Assembly: GCF_020536995.1 (NCBI RefSeq)
Contig: NC_068359.1
Coordinates: forward strand, 87,036,697 to 87,100,696
Length of the DNA stretch: 64,000 nucleotides
Direction: 5' to 3'
Source of the DNA: Dreissena polymorpha
Lineage: Eukaryota; Mollusca; Bivalvia; Myida; Dreissenidae
The translations under genes and the position numbers were made by a program. Each line of letters opens with the position of its first letter. The first letter of the stretch is position 1. Below the pieces are notes generated by a model. It ran no database searches. It saw nothing but the letters and a program-made list of their open reading frames with translations, and was not told the DNA's origin. Of this stretch, positions 8,722 to 20,665 are shown piece by piece.

Positions 8722-10617
8722 AAAACTAGAGGGCCTGAAAGACCCAAAGTCGCTCAGCTGAGATACAAAGGAACTGACCTTCTCAATGCAGCCCCAGTTA
8801 TCATTAGAACAAATCTTCTGACCAGGTTTCATGCAGAGTAAACTATAAACGTAACTTTTAGAGTGCTAACAAGGTTTTACAATAGCATATTAGGATACAT
8901 TCCCCGATCCCTGGCGGCTATGTTTTTCAACAGACAGGAACTATGATTTAACTGATTCAAGATAGCATTACAGCAACATTTCTGACCAAGTATTATGAAG
9001 ATTTGACAATAAATGTGACTTTACGAGTGTTAACAAGTTTTTACTATAGCCATAAAAGGAAAAATGCTCAGCCCCCCATCTCCTGGCGGTCATGTTTTTC
9101 AACCAACCGGAACTATTTTCAAACTCGTCCAAGATATCATTGGGACAAATCTTGTGACAAAGTTTCATTAAGGTCGTACAATGAATGTGGCCTCTAGAGT
9201 GTTAACAACGTTTAACTAAAGTAGTATAAAGCCATAGAAAAAAGTGCCCGCCCAATTGAGGCCATATTTTTCAAGAAACCGGAACCATTTTCGAACTCAT
9301 CCAAGAAAGCATTAGAACAAATGTTCTGACCAAGTTTCATAACGATTGGACAATAAATGTAATTTTTAGAGTGTTAACACGTTTTTACTATAGCCATATA
9401 CGGAAAAAGCCCGCCCCCTGGTGGCCATGTTTTTCAACCAATTCGTCCAAGATATTATTGAGACAGATCTTCTGAGTAAGATTCATGAAAATGGGACAAT
9501 ATATGTGGCATCTAGAGTGTAAACAAGGTTTTACTATAGCCATATGTAGCCATATAAGGCAAAAGGCCTCGACTCTGGTTGCAATATTTTTCAACAGACC
9601 AGAATCATTTTGGAACTCAGTAAAGATGTCATTGAGACGTATGTTCTGCCAAGTTTGATGAAGATCGGACCATACATTTGGCCTCTTTGGTGTAAACATG
9701 GTTTAAATAAAGCCATATTAGGAAAAATGCCCCGCCATATGGTTTGCAACTTGAACCATTTTCGAACTCGTTCAAGATATCATTGGGACAAATATTGTGA
9801 CCAAGTTTCATGAAGACCGGACGATGAATGTGGCTTGAAGAGTTTAAACAAGGTTTTATAATAGCCATATATAGCCATTTAAGGAAAAACACCCCGCTGG
9901 TGGCCATGTTTTTCAGCCAACTGGAAGATTCGAACTCGTCCAAGATATCATTGGGACAAATATTGTGACCAAGTTTCATGAAGACCGGACGATGAATGTG
10001 GCTTGAAGAGTTTAAACAAGGTTTTATAATAGCCATATATAGCCATTTAAGGAAAAACACCCCGCTGGTGGCCATGTTTTTCAGCCAACTGGAAGATTCG
10101 AACTCGTCCAAGATATCATTGGGACAAATATTGTGACCAAGTTTCATGATGATTCGACAATTAATGTGGCCTCTAGAGTGTTAATAAGGTTTCACAATTA
10201 GCCATATAACGAAAAATGCTCCGCCCCCTGGGGGTCCTGTTTTTCAACCAACCGGAATCATTTTCGAACTCGTCCAAAATATCATTTGGACAAATCTTCT
10301 GACGAAAGTTCATAAAAATCAGACAATAAATGTGGCCTCTATAGTGTTAACAAGGTTTTACTATAGAAATATATAGTCATATTAGGAAAAATGGCCCGCC
10401 CCCTGGCGGCAATGTTTTTCAAGCAACTGTAACCATTTTCGAACTCGTCCAAGATATCGCAGAGACAAATGATCTGACCAAATTTCATTAAGAATATACT
10501 ATAAATGTGTCCTCTATAGTGTTAACAAGGCAACTGTTGATGCCGCACGACGCACAACGGACAAAAAGCGACCATAAAAGCTCACCATTAGCAGATTGTG
10601 CTTAGGTGAGCTAAAAC
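8722..10617. mobile_element. Interspersed element with ~170-bp tandem core (GGGCCTGAAAG ... GGTGAGCT ends)
   Basis: The left end is AGAGGGCCTGAAAGACCC followed by GTCGCTCAGCTGAGATAC. About ten diverged units follow, each with GTTTTACTATAGCCATAT, GGCGGCCATGTTTTTCAACC, TCGAACTCGTCCAAGATATC and ACCAAGTTTCATGAAGA. The right end contains CGCACAACGGACAAAAAGCG and the hairpin AGCTCACC...GGTGAGCT. It has no coding capacity; the open frames in it are repeat artefacts. The architecture parallels the AAGGTCA and GTCCGTCC elements in this window. Confidence 0.75.
9775..10147. repeat. Near-identical 168-bp unit duplication inside the array
   Basis: GGTTTTATAATAGCCATATA starts at 9852 and again at 10020, and the whole unit between is repeated without visible change. 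The other units are clearly diverged, so this unit was duplicated recently. Confidence 0.8.
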
Positions 10618-11454
10618 CAACACCAACTCCCAATAAAGAGACAAGACATTTTTTCCCCATGTTCAGTAAAGTGTCAACAACAAGCATGAAAAATTCAGTC
10701 CTTGAGTAAAATCATGAAGAGTTCAAATGTGCAAAAGTGATTATTCGTGACCATTAATTCTACAGAAAAAGTTAAGTTGTTTCATTCCTGCACTGTTCTG
10801 CTTGCCCAAACCCAGAACGTAATACACCCGCTTTTCAACAAAATGGTTTTCCATTTGAAAACCACCTACTGCATTATTTCAGTGAGAAGATATCCAGGAA
10901 GTCAGTTGTACCCCTAATAAATTGTTTTGTTTTGCCTATTTGTGTGCGGTTCATGTGCGCACACACATAATCTATTCTTTTTCCACAATCTTATAGCCTA
11001 AATTCACAAATGTGATCATTGATAAAAAATAAGGAATTTTAGGCAATTCCATCAATGCTTGTATTGTTGTATGCGTAATAAAATGACATTTGTCAAGTGT
11101 TTGTTAATAAGATGTAATTAAATACATGAATAGTACGAGTTATTATTTGATTATTGCTTTTAGTTCCTTTTATAATACTGAAATCTTTTCAAACTTTTAG
11201 GATTGATTTTAAATAAACAGTGACACCCACTCTCTTTCATGGTTAATATTTTTGTTAATTGTTATTATGATTTTATATATCATGTCATCTTTGTTTGCAT
11301 GTATTATACTGTGTTTGTTGTGTATTGAGTCTATTGACACCACTTGTGTTATTCTTTTGCATTTAAATATGTTTGCCTGTATGCATTGATAATGAAAGTG
11401 ACTACATTTAAGAGCCATTCTACAGAAAATGTCCTTTTTTAAACATAACAAAGG
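10618..11454. other. No recognisable feature
   Basis: AT-rich intergenic sequence with no supported ORF, exon or repeat boundary. Confidence 0.5.
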
Positions 11455-11737
11455 AACAAGAGCTTTGTTTGTGAAACACAATGCCCCCTATTGCGCCTCT
11501 TTGAAGCCATATATTTGACATTTGACCTTGAAGGATGACATTGGCATTGACCTTTCATCACTCAAAATGTGCAGCTCCATGAGATACACATGCATGCCAA
11601 ATATCAAGTTGCTATCTTCAATATTGCAAAAGTTACGACAAAGGTAAAGTTTAAGGACAGAATGACGTACAGAATGACAGACAGACAGGCCAAAAACAAC
11701 ATAATCCCCGATCATTCAATCCGGGGGCATAAAAATC
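11455..11737. mobile_element. AAGGTCA-type element, single-unit copy, opposite orientation
   Basis: It starts ACAAGAGCTTTGTTTGTGAA and continues AATGCCCCCTATTGCGCC. It holds one core unit on the complementary strand (TGACCTTGAAGGATGACATT, then GCAGCTCCATGAGATACACA). It ends GACAGACAGACAGG and the hairpin ATCCCCGATC...CCGGGGGCAT. This compact copy defines both ends of the family. Confidence 0.75.
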
Positions 11738-12600
11738 CAAGTTTTAGAAGTAATAAATTTATTTGTGTTATTAAATATGTGTACTCTTTATCTGTGGTAA
11801 AATAACAACTGCAACGATAACATTTCAATATTATTGCTGACTATCAAATAAATTCACAGTAATGTTTACATTTTGTTACTACCGTAACATTAATTAAAAT
11901 TCATATGTATTTGCAATAATAATTGTTTTCATATCGATGTTTGATATCAGTCCAATTAACGTCTTAAGTACTTTTTGTCTATACCTTACTTCAACCAGAT
12001 TATTATTAAAACTTGAAAATCTAACCATTTAATGACAACAATGTACAATAAGTGAAAAAGTCTGTCTATATAATTTTCTTTAAAATTCCATATATTGCAA
12101 AGCACCGGTCACACTTTGGCATATACTTACATATGACTTTGTTTATTGAAGTCAATTACTTTTCGAGGTGATGTATGCAATCATTTGTCACTATTCAGTT
12201 AAACTGATGCCGTTACGGAAGTCAAGTTAATGTTACGGTAGTGACCAGTTGTTACGGTAGTGAAAAGAAATGAAGCATGTCTTTAAAGAAGTTAAAATAA
12301 GTAAATTAAGCCCAGTCGAATATTCTCCAAGAACTCCTCTACAAAGAGGTATGAAAATTTAATAAATAGATGCTAGCTTCTATCTTTTTATTGATAAAAC
12401 AGTATCTTATTCTTAATAAACGTTCATCATGCGTTTCGTTACGTCTCCGATATTGTATTTTATCACATGCTTGACGTCGTGGGAGTTTAATAGTCATTAC
12501 GTTTTTTTTCATAATAAACTCGTGTCATAACACTTTTACGTGACGTCTCTCTTAGTGCACGGACGTCGATTCAATTTGCCGCGTTAATATAGGGAAAAGA
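11738..12600. other. No recognisable feature
   Basis: AT-rich. Around 12215-12260 the phrase GTTACGGTAGTGA occurs twice close together; otherwise nothing. Confidence 0.45.
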
Positions 12601-12671
12601 AAGACTTAATGTCAATATTTATAAGCAATAAGATTGAACATGTGATAAAAAGAATAATACATGAGTGTCTT

Positions 12672-12778
12672 TTGACATTGAATTTAATAAACTCGTTGAA
12701 TAAAATTATAAAATGCTCGGCAGAGCCTCGCAATCAATGTATCAGTGTATCGAACTCGTTTAATAAATTCAATATGAA
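12672..12778. repeat. Imperfect palindrome with CTCGGCAGAGCCTCG core
   Basis: Arms near TTGAATTTAATAAACTCGTT and its inverse ACTCGTTTAATAAATTCAA flank GCTCGGCAGAGCCTCGC. It is related to the longer palindrome at 32346-32488 and the copy at 13025-13130. Confidence 0.45.
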
Positions 12779-13024
12779 AAAAAAACATGTAAAATCCTCT
12801 ATGTCCGATATTATGTTGTCGGTCAATATCTTTACGTCATTAATGTTTACTTATTTTGTTCAAACCAATTTAAAATAAAATTTGCATTCTGTATTTCGTT
12901 ATTTTTAGTCTAAAACAATAGAACCAACAACTATTTTTCACAAACAAACAAAAACCCACATGCATTTAATAATCATGAACAAATGTTTTAGAACATTAAA
13001 TTAAGTTCCATACTAAAGTTATTG

Positions 13025-13130
13025 AATTCGTTGAATAAAATAATATTTTGCTAGCCAGAGGCTCGCGCTCTCGGTGTTCTAAGCCTCGCAACTTCTCGCT
13101 ATTCAACGCTAACCTAGTATTCTCTATATA
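13025..13130. repeat. Related palindromic element
   Basis: GTTGAATAAAATAATATTTT ... TATTCAACGCTAAC arms flank GGCTCGCGCTCTCGGTGTTC and TAAGCCTCGC. It ends TATTCTCTATATAT, as does the copy at 32346. Confidence 0.45.
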
Positions 13131-14410
13131 TTTCATTGACATGCAACCAATTTACAAAATTGTAGTGCCTTTTTCAAAAGAGTTCCTTTTCTCTTCGGTA
13201 TTAAAAGCGATTTAGCGATCGCACCCATGCTTTTTGTAATTTATTCCTGCATCCTATGTGTGTTTGCAACATTTTGGCGCATTTCAGTGGGGATTACGTT
13301 GAAAGATGAATGGTTGGGGTGCGCTGATTGAAGTGCGGCGCTTTTGTCGAAATTTCACCTTCAAAACTCTATTTTCCAAGGGTGCTTTCCTTTGGGCGAA
13401 TTTTAATTTCTTAGAAGTTGAGAGACCATATATTTTTGACTGCATTTATTGAAAGAGGACAGCTTTATCTTTAAAATGATACCAGTCTTGAACAATTTTT
13501 TTATATATAGGAGATACAAGAAAAATGCTTTGAAAGTTGGCAGTTTTATAATGGGACCCTGTGGGAAATGGAATTAGTGTAATATAACCTGTCGAATTTT
13601 TCAAAATGGCGCTGACGATGAGTGGGAAATCATTGTGCGAAATAACTCGTTTAGTGTTAATAATACGTGCATTTTACGGTTGATAAATGAACGGATAAAT
13701 CAAAAGAAAGGTGAGTGATGAGTTTATGACAGTTGCTACTTCCTTGTTTTATTTTAATTTGTTAGAAATTGCAGCAAAATAGATAACCGGTGAAGCGTGA
13801 GAATTGCAAGACCGTGAATTTCTAAAGGTCACAATATACTAAAAGATTTTCTACACAAATTCAATGTAAAAGCAATAACTTTAACAAAAAATAAAGTCAA
13901 ACTTTCGCAAATAGAGACCCATATAAACATACCTTTTCTTAAAGAGCATTCCAAGCTGCAATGATTTAAACAATAAAAAAGATAGGTCATGCGTTTTGCA
14001 AGAAAGAACTCGACGCGAAACAACGGTCACTGTTTTACGGCCATCTGTTTATCAGCTCAGTGATTTTTTTTGCCCAAAATTACCGCCAATATTCGGCTGC
14101 TTCCCAATTGCTTAAAATTTACTTTTTTTCCCAAAAATCTGACCAAAATTTCCCCAAAAATAACTAAATTTTTCCAATAAAGCCAATAAGATTACAATGT
14201 CATTTAGCAATAATGTCGTACGAGTGCTGATCAAGCTTGTCCGAGTCGTCGCGGAACAACAACTGACTAACGTATTGTTCGCAAATGTTGCCGAATACAA
14301 TTTATTGCTGCTATCCTCATATCTCTATATTGCGGAGGTAGCATGAACCAACAAGGGAGGCAACTCGTTATGTCACAATTTGGCAGTGTATAAAAAGTGG
14401 TACTTAATTA
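13131..14410. other. No gene recognised; possible decayed TTTTTTTGCCC repeat
   Basis: No supported exon. At about 14062-14180 a pyrimidine-rich tract starting CAGTGATTTTTTTTGCCC resembles the ends of hAT-like MITEs, but a partner end is not clear. Confidence 0.3.
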
Positions 14411-16883
14411 CACTACGCGACCCGTGATTTTTGCCTAATTTGCTAAGTCAAGGCGGGCATTTTGCTTTTTGGGTGGAAAATCACCGTGATTTCACGTGAC
14501 TCGTCACTCCGACGTCGCGCGAGAGCAAGATAATCTTCGTGCTAAATCCCCTCAATGTTGTGGTGATTCGCTGCCATTCGCCGTGATCGCAGTGACAACG
14601 ATGACTCGCCAATTCATGCATAGAAACCGAATCGTATCAATAACTTTATACATGTACATAACGCTTCTAATGTTCACAATTATCCGATAATCCAACATCA
14701 AAAAAATAATCTTGAACATTTATGTCGGTAAATATGTTTGAGAATTTCATTAAAACAACCATATGACTACACCATTTTATTAGAAGTGTAAAGAGTACAG
14801 CGCATAATGTGGGACACAGCTTTCATTGGACGAGCGTATTTAAATTTAGATTGATACAATACGATCTTACAAAAAAAACGTTTTATTGCGTCATACGCCT
14901 TCATGTAAAAAACGCTTTCCTCCTGGGAATTGTGCTATTAATGCATAATATTATCAAAACATTTTTTTCACATGTAAAGCGTTGTAACAAATTAATATAC
15001 AATTCAAAACAAATATACCATAAGTATAAATGTTCCGTTAAATTCCCAAATGAGAATACAAATTTATAATCCGAAACACACTTCCGATGTTTTAATGTTA
15101 ACACGGCGTTTACAAATGCTTTCAATATAGTCGTCATGTATATTTCCCGACAAAAGAGCGCGAAAATTATGCGGCAATGCACAACGTCAAGGTATACGAG
15201 TGTGCAAGTATTGATTTTTTTATACAAAATGTATAGCGCAGAGAACATTGAATTCTGTTGATTTCGGTTAAATGTTTCTTTGGTATTTTTAAAACAGTTA
15301 TATCGCCAACAATTTGATATTTCTTTTAAAGTCATTCAAATCAAACACGCCGTATCTGTATCGTTACTGATAGAAGTAAGACATAATACCTTGACTTGTA
15401 TAGTTTTTTTGTTGTGAGAGACCATCTGAGTAAACGCCGAAAAATATATCCAAACTGTTATTTTTTTGTCAATGCCCTTTGATCCATTATCGCACTTAAT
15501 TGGCAGCGCCATCCTGTTGTTTCTGTGATTGTCACATCTTTTCACAGTTTGAACACGTACAAAGAGTGCCAATTAGACACTTGAACAAACACTATCACCC
15601 GCTGGACAGTACACACTAAATAATTAAATGTTGAGGGTTTTTGTTTTTGGCGTGAAAACCCAGAGAAATGCATGCACATTATACATCATCATAAATTTAT
15701 TGAACTCTGCGAACGCTAAGTGCTACGTTGATATACTCGTGTTTTTTTTTCAGCAAAACAAACACAATGTTTAACGGTTTTAATATATAGGCAATGATGT
15801 AATAACAACAAATTATATAGCACGATGTCATAATAACATTTACTTAAAAATAGAACAGTAATGTATTTCCGATTTCCGGCTTATCAAGCATTGTGAATGT
15901 ATGTACAACGCTCGGAAAGTAACGCGAGTAACACGAGTTATCCGTATAGGAGCCTGAAACAGAAAATAAATAAGTAAAGCATATTTTAGTCCAAATAATT
16001 AGATGTAATCTACCGATTACATTTAACCTTTAAATGAAAGTGTTACTTAAACAATTTTCCGTGTCTTAAGGCGTGAATTTTTTGCTAAACACTGTTAACA
16101 AAAGGGCTACACGTTATAATTCTTAATGAAATGCAAAAATAAGTATTAACATAATTAATAACGTCAATAAACACACACGGTAAGATCAAAGTTTAAATGG
16201 AAAACTTATATCATATTTCTCGTAAATTACCAAAATTATTAGTTTCGTCGAAATCAAATACCATGTAGAGAAACAAGGTATTTATAACCGACCAATGACG
16301 AAACACTATGCAACTTTCAATTTACACAGTGCTACGCTACATGTATATTTCAACAATATGGAATTTGAACAGTGGTAGTGTATTCGGGCCTGGAATATAA
16401 TTGATTGTATGTTTTAATAAACATTCTGCTAATGCATATAGTTAAATAATGTTTACATGTTATGTTAAATAATTATTGCATGATCATTCTTCTGCGCTGT
16501 TATATTAATTTGGAGCCGTTAAAGCTTCCGACATTACTTCATCACGTTCATGTCGGAACGGGAGTATTTTAGCTAATACGCCCATTGCATACAACAACAA
16601 CAAAAGATTTATTATTGCAATGTATAATGTAAGTATATACATATATGTTACATGAACATGTAATGTAGTGTAACCCTTAATGTAAATCTCTTAAAAAGGT
16701 GAACCACGGCGGTTCGCGGTGATTTGCGGTGATTCGCGCTGATTGCGTAACAGGGAGATACATCGCGCGACGGTTGCCGAGACATCACCCAAATTTTCTT
16801 GTCGCTCGGAATCACCGAAATTTGTCACGTTGCATCGATTGGGGTGATGCGGGATCGCGGCAAAAATCACGGGTTGCGTAGTG
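14411..16883. mobile_element. 2.47-kb non-autonomous DNA transposon with CACTA...TAGTG ends
   Basis: The left end is CACTACGCGACCCGTGATTT and the right end its inverse (AAATCACGGGTTGCGTAGTG), matching at 24 of 25 positions over the terminal 25 bp. A dinucleotide TA lies on each side (14409-14410, 16884-16885) as possible target duplication. Both subterminal zones carry repeated GATTCGC/GCGGTGATT motifs (about 14560-14600 and 16699-16745), as CACTA-type elements do. No ORF looks like a transposase. A second direct copy starts at 21217. The superfamily is unresolved: the termini say CACTA, the TA flank says Tc1/mariner-like. Confidence 0.8.
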
Positions 16884-17072
16884 TATCTCGCTTAACATGG
16901 GTCTAAATTACGTTTAAAAGCTATTTTCTGATTGGATGAAACAGTCTGAAATCATCCAATGAATAAAGTCGAGATATTTATCTTGCAGAACATGCAATGC
17001 CATGCCGCATGCAAGCTATTTAGAAAGTAAATATCGTAAATCAAAAAGTTTGTTATGTTTTTTTTCGCGGTT

Positions 17073-17587
17073 ATAGACAGTGTTCCTGGCTGAAAACAAT
17101 GCAATATTACTTTTAAATCATTCATGTATTAGTTTTTAGCAAGAAAGAGGTAGAATATTTGTGTAAAACATAAGAATTTTTATTTAAACTTATGTCTGCT
17201 ACAATTTAACAAGTGGTTACGGAAATTACCGATTGTACAGATGTATCGACAGACATATGCAAAACGAAAAAATAGCTTGCATATTTCAAGTTTATCAGCC
17301 TTGAAATCACCTATTAATCAAATGAGAATCGAAATTATTAAAATATAAACCAGTAATGTTCATTAACACCAAAATCTTTGGGCACAACCATCATATTTTT
17401 TGAAACCGCGACGTGTTTTTCGGAAACCGACATTATATAATTTCCATAACCATATGGAAAATTTGATCACTGACAAGTTTCGTTTCTAATGTTTTTCTCA
17501 AATATTCTACCACAAAATTATTGTAAACCATTACACAAATGAATAACAAGTAACAATTCCTTGATTTTGGGGAGGGACACTGTCTAT
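17073..17587. mobile_element. MITE with TTATAGACAGTGT termini
   Basis: TTATAGACAGTGTTCC at the left and GGGACACTGTCTATAA at the right form a 16-bp inverted repeat with one mismatch. The inverted similarity continues inward for about 190 bp, for example GGTAGAATATTTG on both arms and GGTTACGGAAATTA versus GGTTATGGAAATTA. No ORF. It could be a deletion derivative of a Tc1/mariner-type element with a TA target. Confidence 0.65.
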
Positions 17588-17765
17588 AAATTCTTATAAA
17601 TACGCATTAAGGCTAATTTTAAGTGCATAAAATAATGAAAAATAAATCATAATTCAAGTGTAGTCAAGTGTTCGTTCCATCCGTTATATTCATTCATCCA
17701 CATTGCTCAGTCACTCAATTATATTGGAAATGATTACGAATATCTGATAAAACTTGCATTTTTTA

Positions 17766-19366
17766 TTATGTCCCCCACTATAGTAGTGGGGGACATATTG
17801 TTTTTGCCCTGTCTGTTGGTCTGTCTGTTGGTCTGTCTGTGTGCTTGCGCCAACTTTAACATTTTGCAATAACTTTTGCTAAATTGAAGATAGCAACTTC
17901 ATATTTGGCATGCATGTGTATCTCATGAAGCTGCACATTTTGAGTGGTGAAAGGTCAAGGTCATCCTTCAAGGTCAGAGGTCAAATATATGTGGCCAATA
18001 TCGCTCATTTTATGAGTACTTTTGCAATATTGAAGATAGCAACTTGATATTTGGCATGCATGTGCATCTCATAGAGCTGCACATTTTGAGTGGTGAAAGG
18101 TCAAGGTCAAGGTCATCCTTCAAGGTCAGAGGTCAAATATATGTGGCCCAAATCGCTTATTTTATAAATACTTTTGCAATATTGAAGATAGCAACTTGAT
18201 ATTTGGCATGCATGTGCATCTCATAGAGCTGCACATTTTGAGTGGTGAAAGGTCAAAGTCATCCTTCAAGGTCAGAGGTCAAATATATGTGGCCCAAATC
18301 GCTTATTTTATAAATACTTTTGCAATATTAAAGATAGCAACTTGATATTTGGCATGCATGTGCATCTCATGGAGCTGCACATTTTGAGTGGTGAAAGGTC
18401 AAGGTCATCTTTCAAGGTCAGAGGTCAAATATATGTGGCCAGAATTGCTCATTTTATGAATAATTTTGCAATATTGAAGATAGCAACTTGATATTTGGCA
18501 TGCATGTGCATCTCATGGAGCTGCACATTTTGAGTGGTGAAAGGTCAAGGTCATCCTTCAAGGTCAGAGGTCAAATATATGTGGCCCAAATCGCTTTATT
18601 TTATAAATACTTTTGCAATATTGAAGATAGCAACTTGATATTTGGCATGCATGTGCATCTCATAGAGCTGCACATTTTGAGTGGTGAAAGGTCAAGGTCA
18701 TCCTTCAAGGTCAGAGGTCAAATATATGTGGCCCAAATCGCTTATTTTATAAATACTTTTGCAATATTGAAGATAGCAACTTGATATTTGGCATGCATGT
18801 GCATCTCATGGAGCTGCACATTTTGAGTGGTGAAAGGTCAAGGTCAAGGTCATCCTTCAAGGTCAGAGGTCAAATATATGTGGCCAGAATTGCTCATTTT
18901 ATGAATACTTTTGCAATATTGAAGATAGCAACTTGATATTTGGCATGCATGTGTATCTCATGGAGCTGCACATTTTGAGTGGTGAAAGGTCAAGGTCAAG
19001 GTCATCCTTCAAGGTCAGAGGTCAAATATATGTGGCCCAAATCGCTTATTTTATAAATACTTTTGCAATATTGAAGATAGCAACTTGATATTTGGCATGC
19101 ATGTGCATCTCATGGAGCTGCACATTTTGAGTGGTGAAAGGTCAAGGTCATCCTTCAAGGTCAGAGGTCAAATATATGTTGCTCAAATAGCTTATTTTAT
19201 GAACACTTTTGCAATATTGAAGATAGCAACTTGATATTCGGCATGCATGTGTATCTCATGGAGCTGCACATTTTGAGTGGTGAAAGGTCAAGGTCATCCT
19301 TCACAAGGTCAAGGTCATCCTACAAGGTCAAACATCATATAGGGGGTTTCACAAACACATCTTGTT
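17766..19366. mobile_element. AAGGTCA-type element, ten-unit copy
   Basis: The left end is ATGTCCCCCACTATAGTAGT continuing to GGGGGACAT, a 14-bp-arm hairpin, then CTGTCTGTTGGTCTG repeats. Ten units of about 150 bp follow (starts near 17873, 18023, 18174, 18324, 18465, 18615, 18765, 18910, 19065, 19210). Each carries TTGAAGATAGCAACTTGATA, GGCATGCATGTG and AAGGTCATCCTTCAAGGTCA. The right end is TTTCACAAACACATCTTG. No protein is encoded. Confidence 0.8.
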
Positions 19367-20070
19367 TTTATTTTTAAACTTCCATTTCATAAATGTTTTT
19401 TTTTGATAAACGTCGTCAATTGTATATAGATTTCTAGCTAGCTAGTTTGAAAAACATTTAGGCAAATATTACTCATGTGAGATAAAATGCAAATAATTAA
19501 TAACATATTCCTTTTTAATCAGTATGTTGGTTTATCGGTCAATAACAATATCACTTTGAACATTGAATTATTGAAAAGTTATAACTAACATTAAATGTTC
19601 TCCGAACAAATGATTCATAACACATATAACAGATTGATAGGAAGATATGAACAAATTAAGGTTGCTAGGTTGCCCGCCTAGAATGGTCCTGTTAGTATGG
19701 AAGTACTTGATATCTAAATTTATTAGCCTTTGAATGTTGTAAAGACAAAAAATATTTTATGAAATGTCTCAAAGTGTAGAATTATTTTGCATTTAGTAAA
19801 AGAGCAACATATAACCCTGAAGTGGCTGACAAGAACTTGTGGCTGAATACAAATAAAAAGAGGCATTAAATATGCTTCTTGAAAATAAAAGCAAACATCA
19901 TTATATATGAATCTTCTGATCAAAAGTGTTATTTTTAGTGAATAGAGGAAATACATTTTCAAGAATAAACAATATAATTATAAATGTTTTGGTGAAGTGC
20001 ATCATGGTATTATCATATTCATAGTACCAGTTTTGGTCTAAAAATCCAATAACATTTTTTAAATTTCATA
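19367..20070. other. No recognisable feature
   Basis: AT-rich sequence without supported genes or repeats. Confidence 0.5.
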
Positions 20071-20575
20071 ACCCCTTGCTGCAAAAAAAAAATCATGAGA
20101 AATAGAATTTTCAGAGTAACCAATTAAAATAAAATAAAAAATGCTTTATTAGACCCTAAATATTATTTTTGCAATCATTTTTCATCAATTACATATGTTT
20201 AAAAAAATTATTGTTTCATGCTACTCATTATTATATCTCAATTCTATTTTAATTTAATCTTGTCAAACATACTAAATTATGAAATAAGCAATGAATATAG
20301 TGCAAACATGTACAAATGTAATAATTAGATAGTAAGTAAAAAATCCCCCAAAAAGGGAAAACGCCGCGAAAATTCCCCCTGCTATGGGTAGCGACCCACT
20401 TCCCCTAAAATGGATTGAGGGCCCTTTTGCTGCCAAAAAAATCATAAAAAATATAATTTTCAAAGAAATCCTTTAAAACAAAAAGAAAATGCCTTCTTAA
20501 ACCTTAAATATTATTCCTGCAAGCATTTTACATCAATTATTTATGTTTGAAAAAAATCATTGGTTCATGCTAGCG
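20071..20575. repeat. Direct ~155-bp repeat pair flanking ~190 bp
   Basis: 20071-20232 and 20421-20575 are the same sequence at roughly 75 to 80 percent. Shared landmarks are CCTTGCTGCAAAAA / CTTTTGCTGCCAAAAA, CTAAATATTATTTTTGCAA / CTTAAATATTATTCCTGCAA and TGTTTCATGCTA / TGGTTCATGCTA. The inner part includes a purine/pyrimidine-rich AAAATCCCCCAAAAAGGGAA tract. Confidence 0.6.
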
Positions 20576-20627
20576 GAGGATACCGACGATAGTCGATGTA
20601 TCCCGATTGAGACCCCCTGTTTTTACA

Positions 20628-20665
20628 CACGTCCAAGATGGCGGCAAGCAGACGAGAAATTTACG
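20628..20665 (+). promoter_or_regulatory. YY1-like site and possible transcript start
   Basis: CCAAGATGGCGGC is a full match to the AAGATGGCGGC YY1 motif, usually placed at promoters with the ATG inside the site. Here the ATG opens only MAASRREIYD before TAG. A further short frame, METGVGKIGVQSTHK..., starts at 20831 (34 codons). No gene is established. Confidence 0.3.

Noticed and set aside
9629-10147. A 172-codon minus-strand open frame with a perfect internal repeat
   Set aside because: It lies wholly in the 168-bp array; the repeat is divisible by three and stays open by chance.
14901-15335. A 144-codon minus-strand frame as the transposase of the CACTA-ended element
   Set aside because: No transposase motif, and the frame is not kept open in the second copy.
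17766-19366. Regular repeats that might suggest a CRISPR array
   Set aside because: The units are ~150 bp, repeated throughout without distinct spacers, in a eukaryotic genome with no cas genes.
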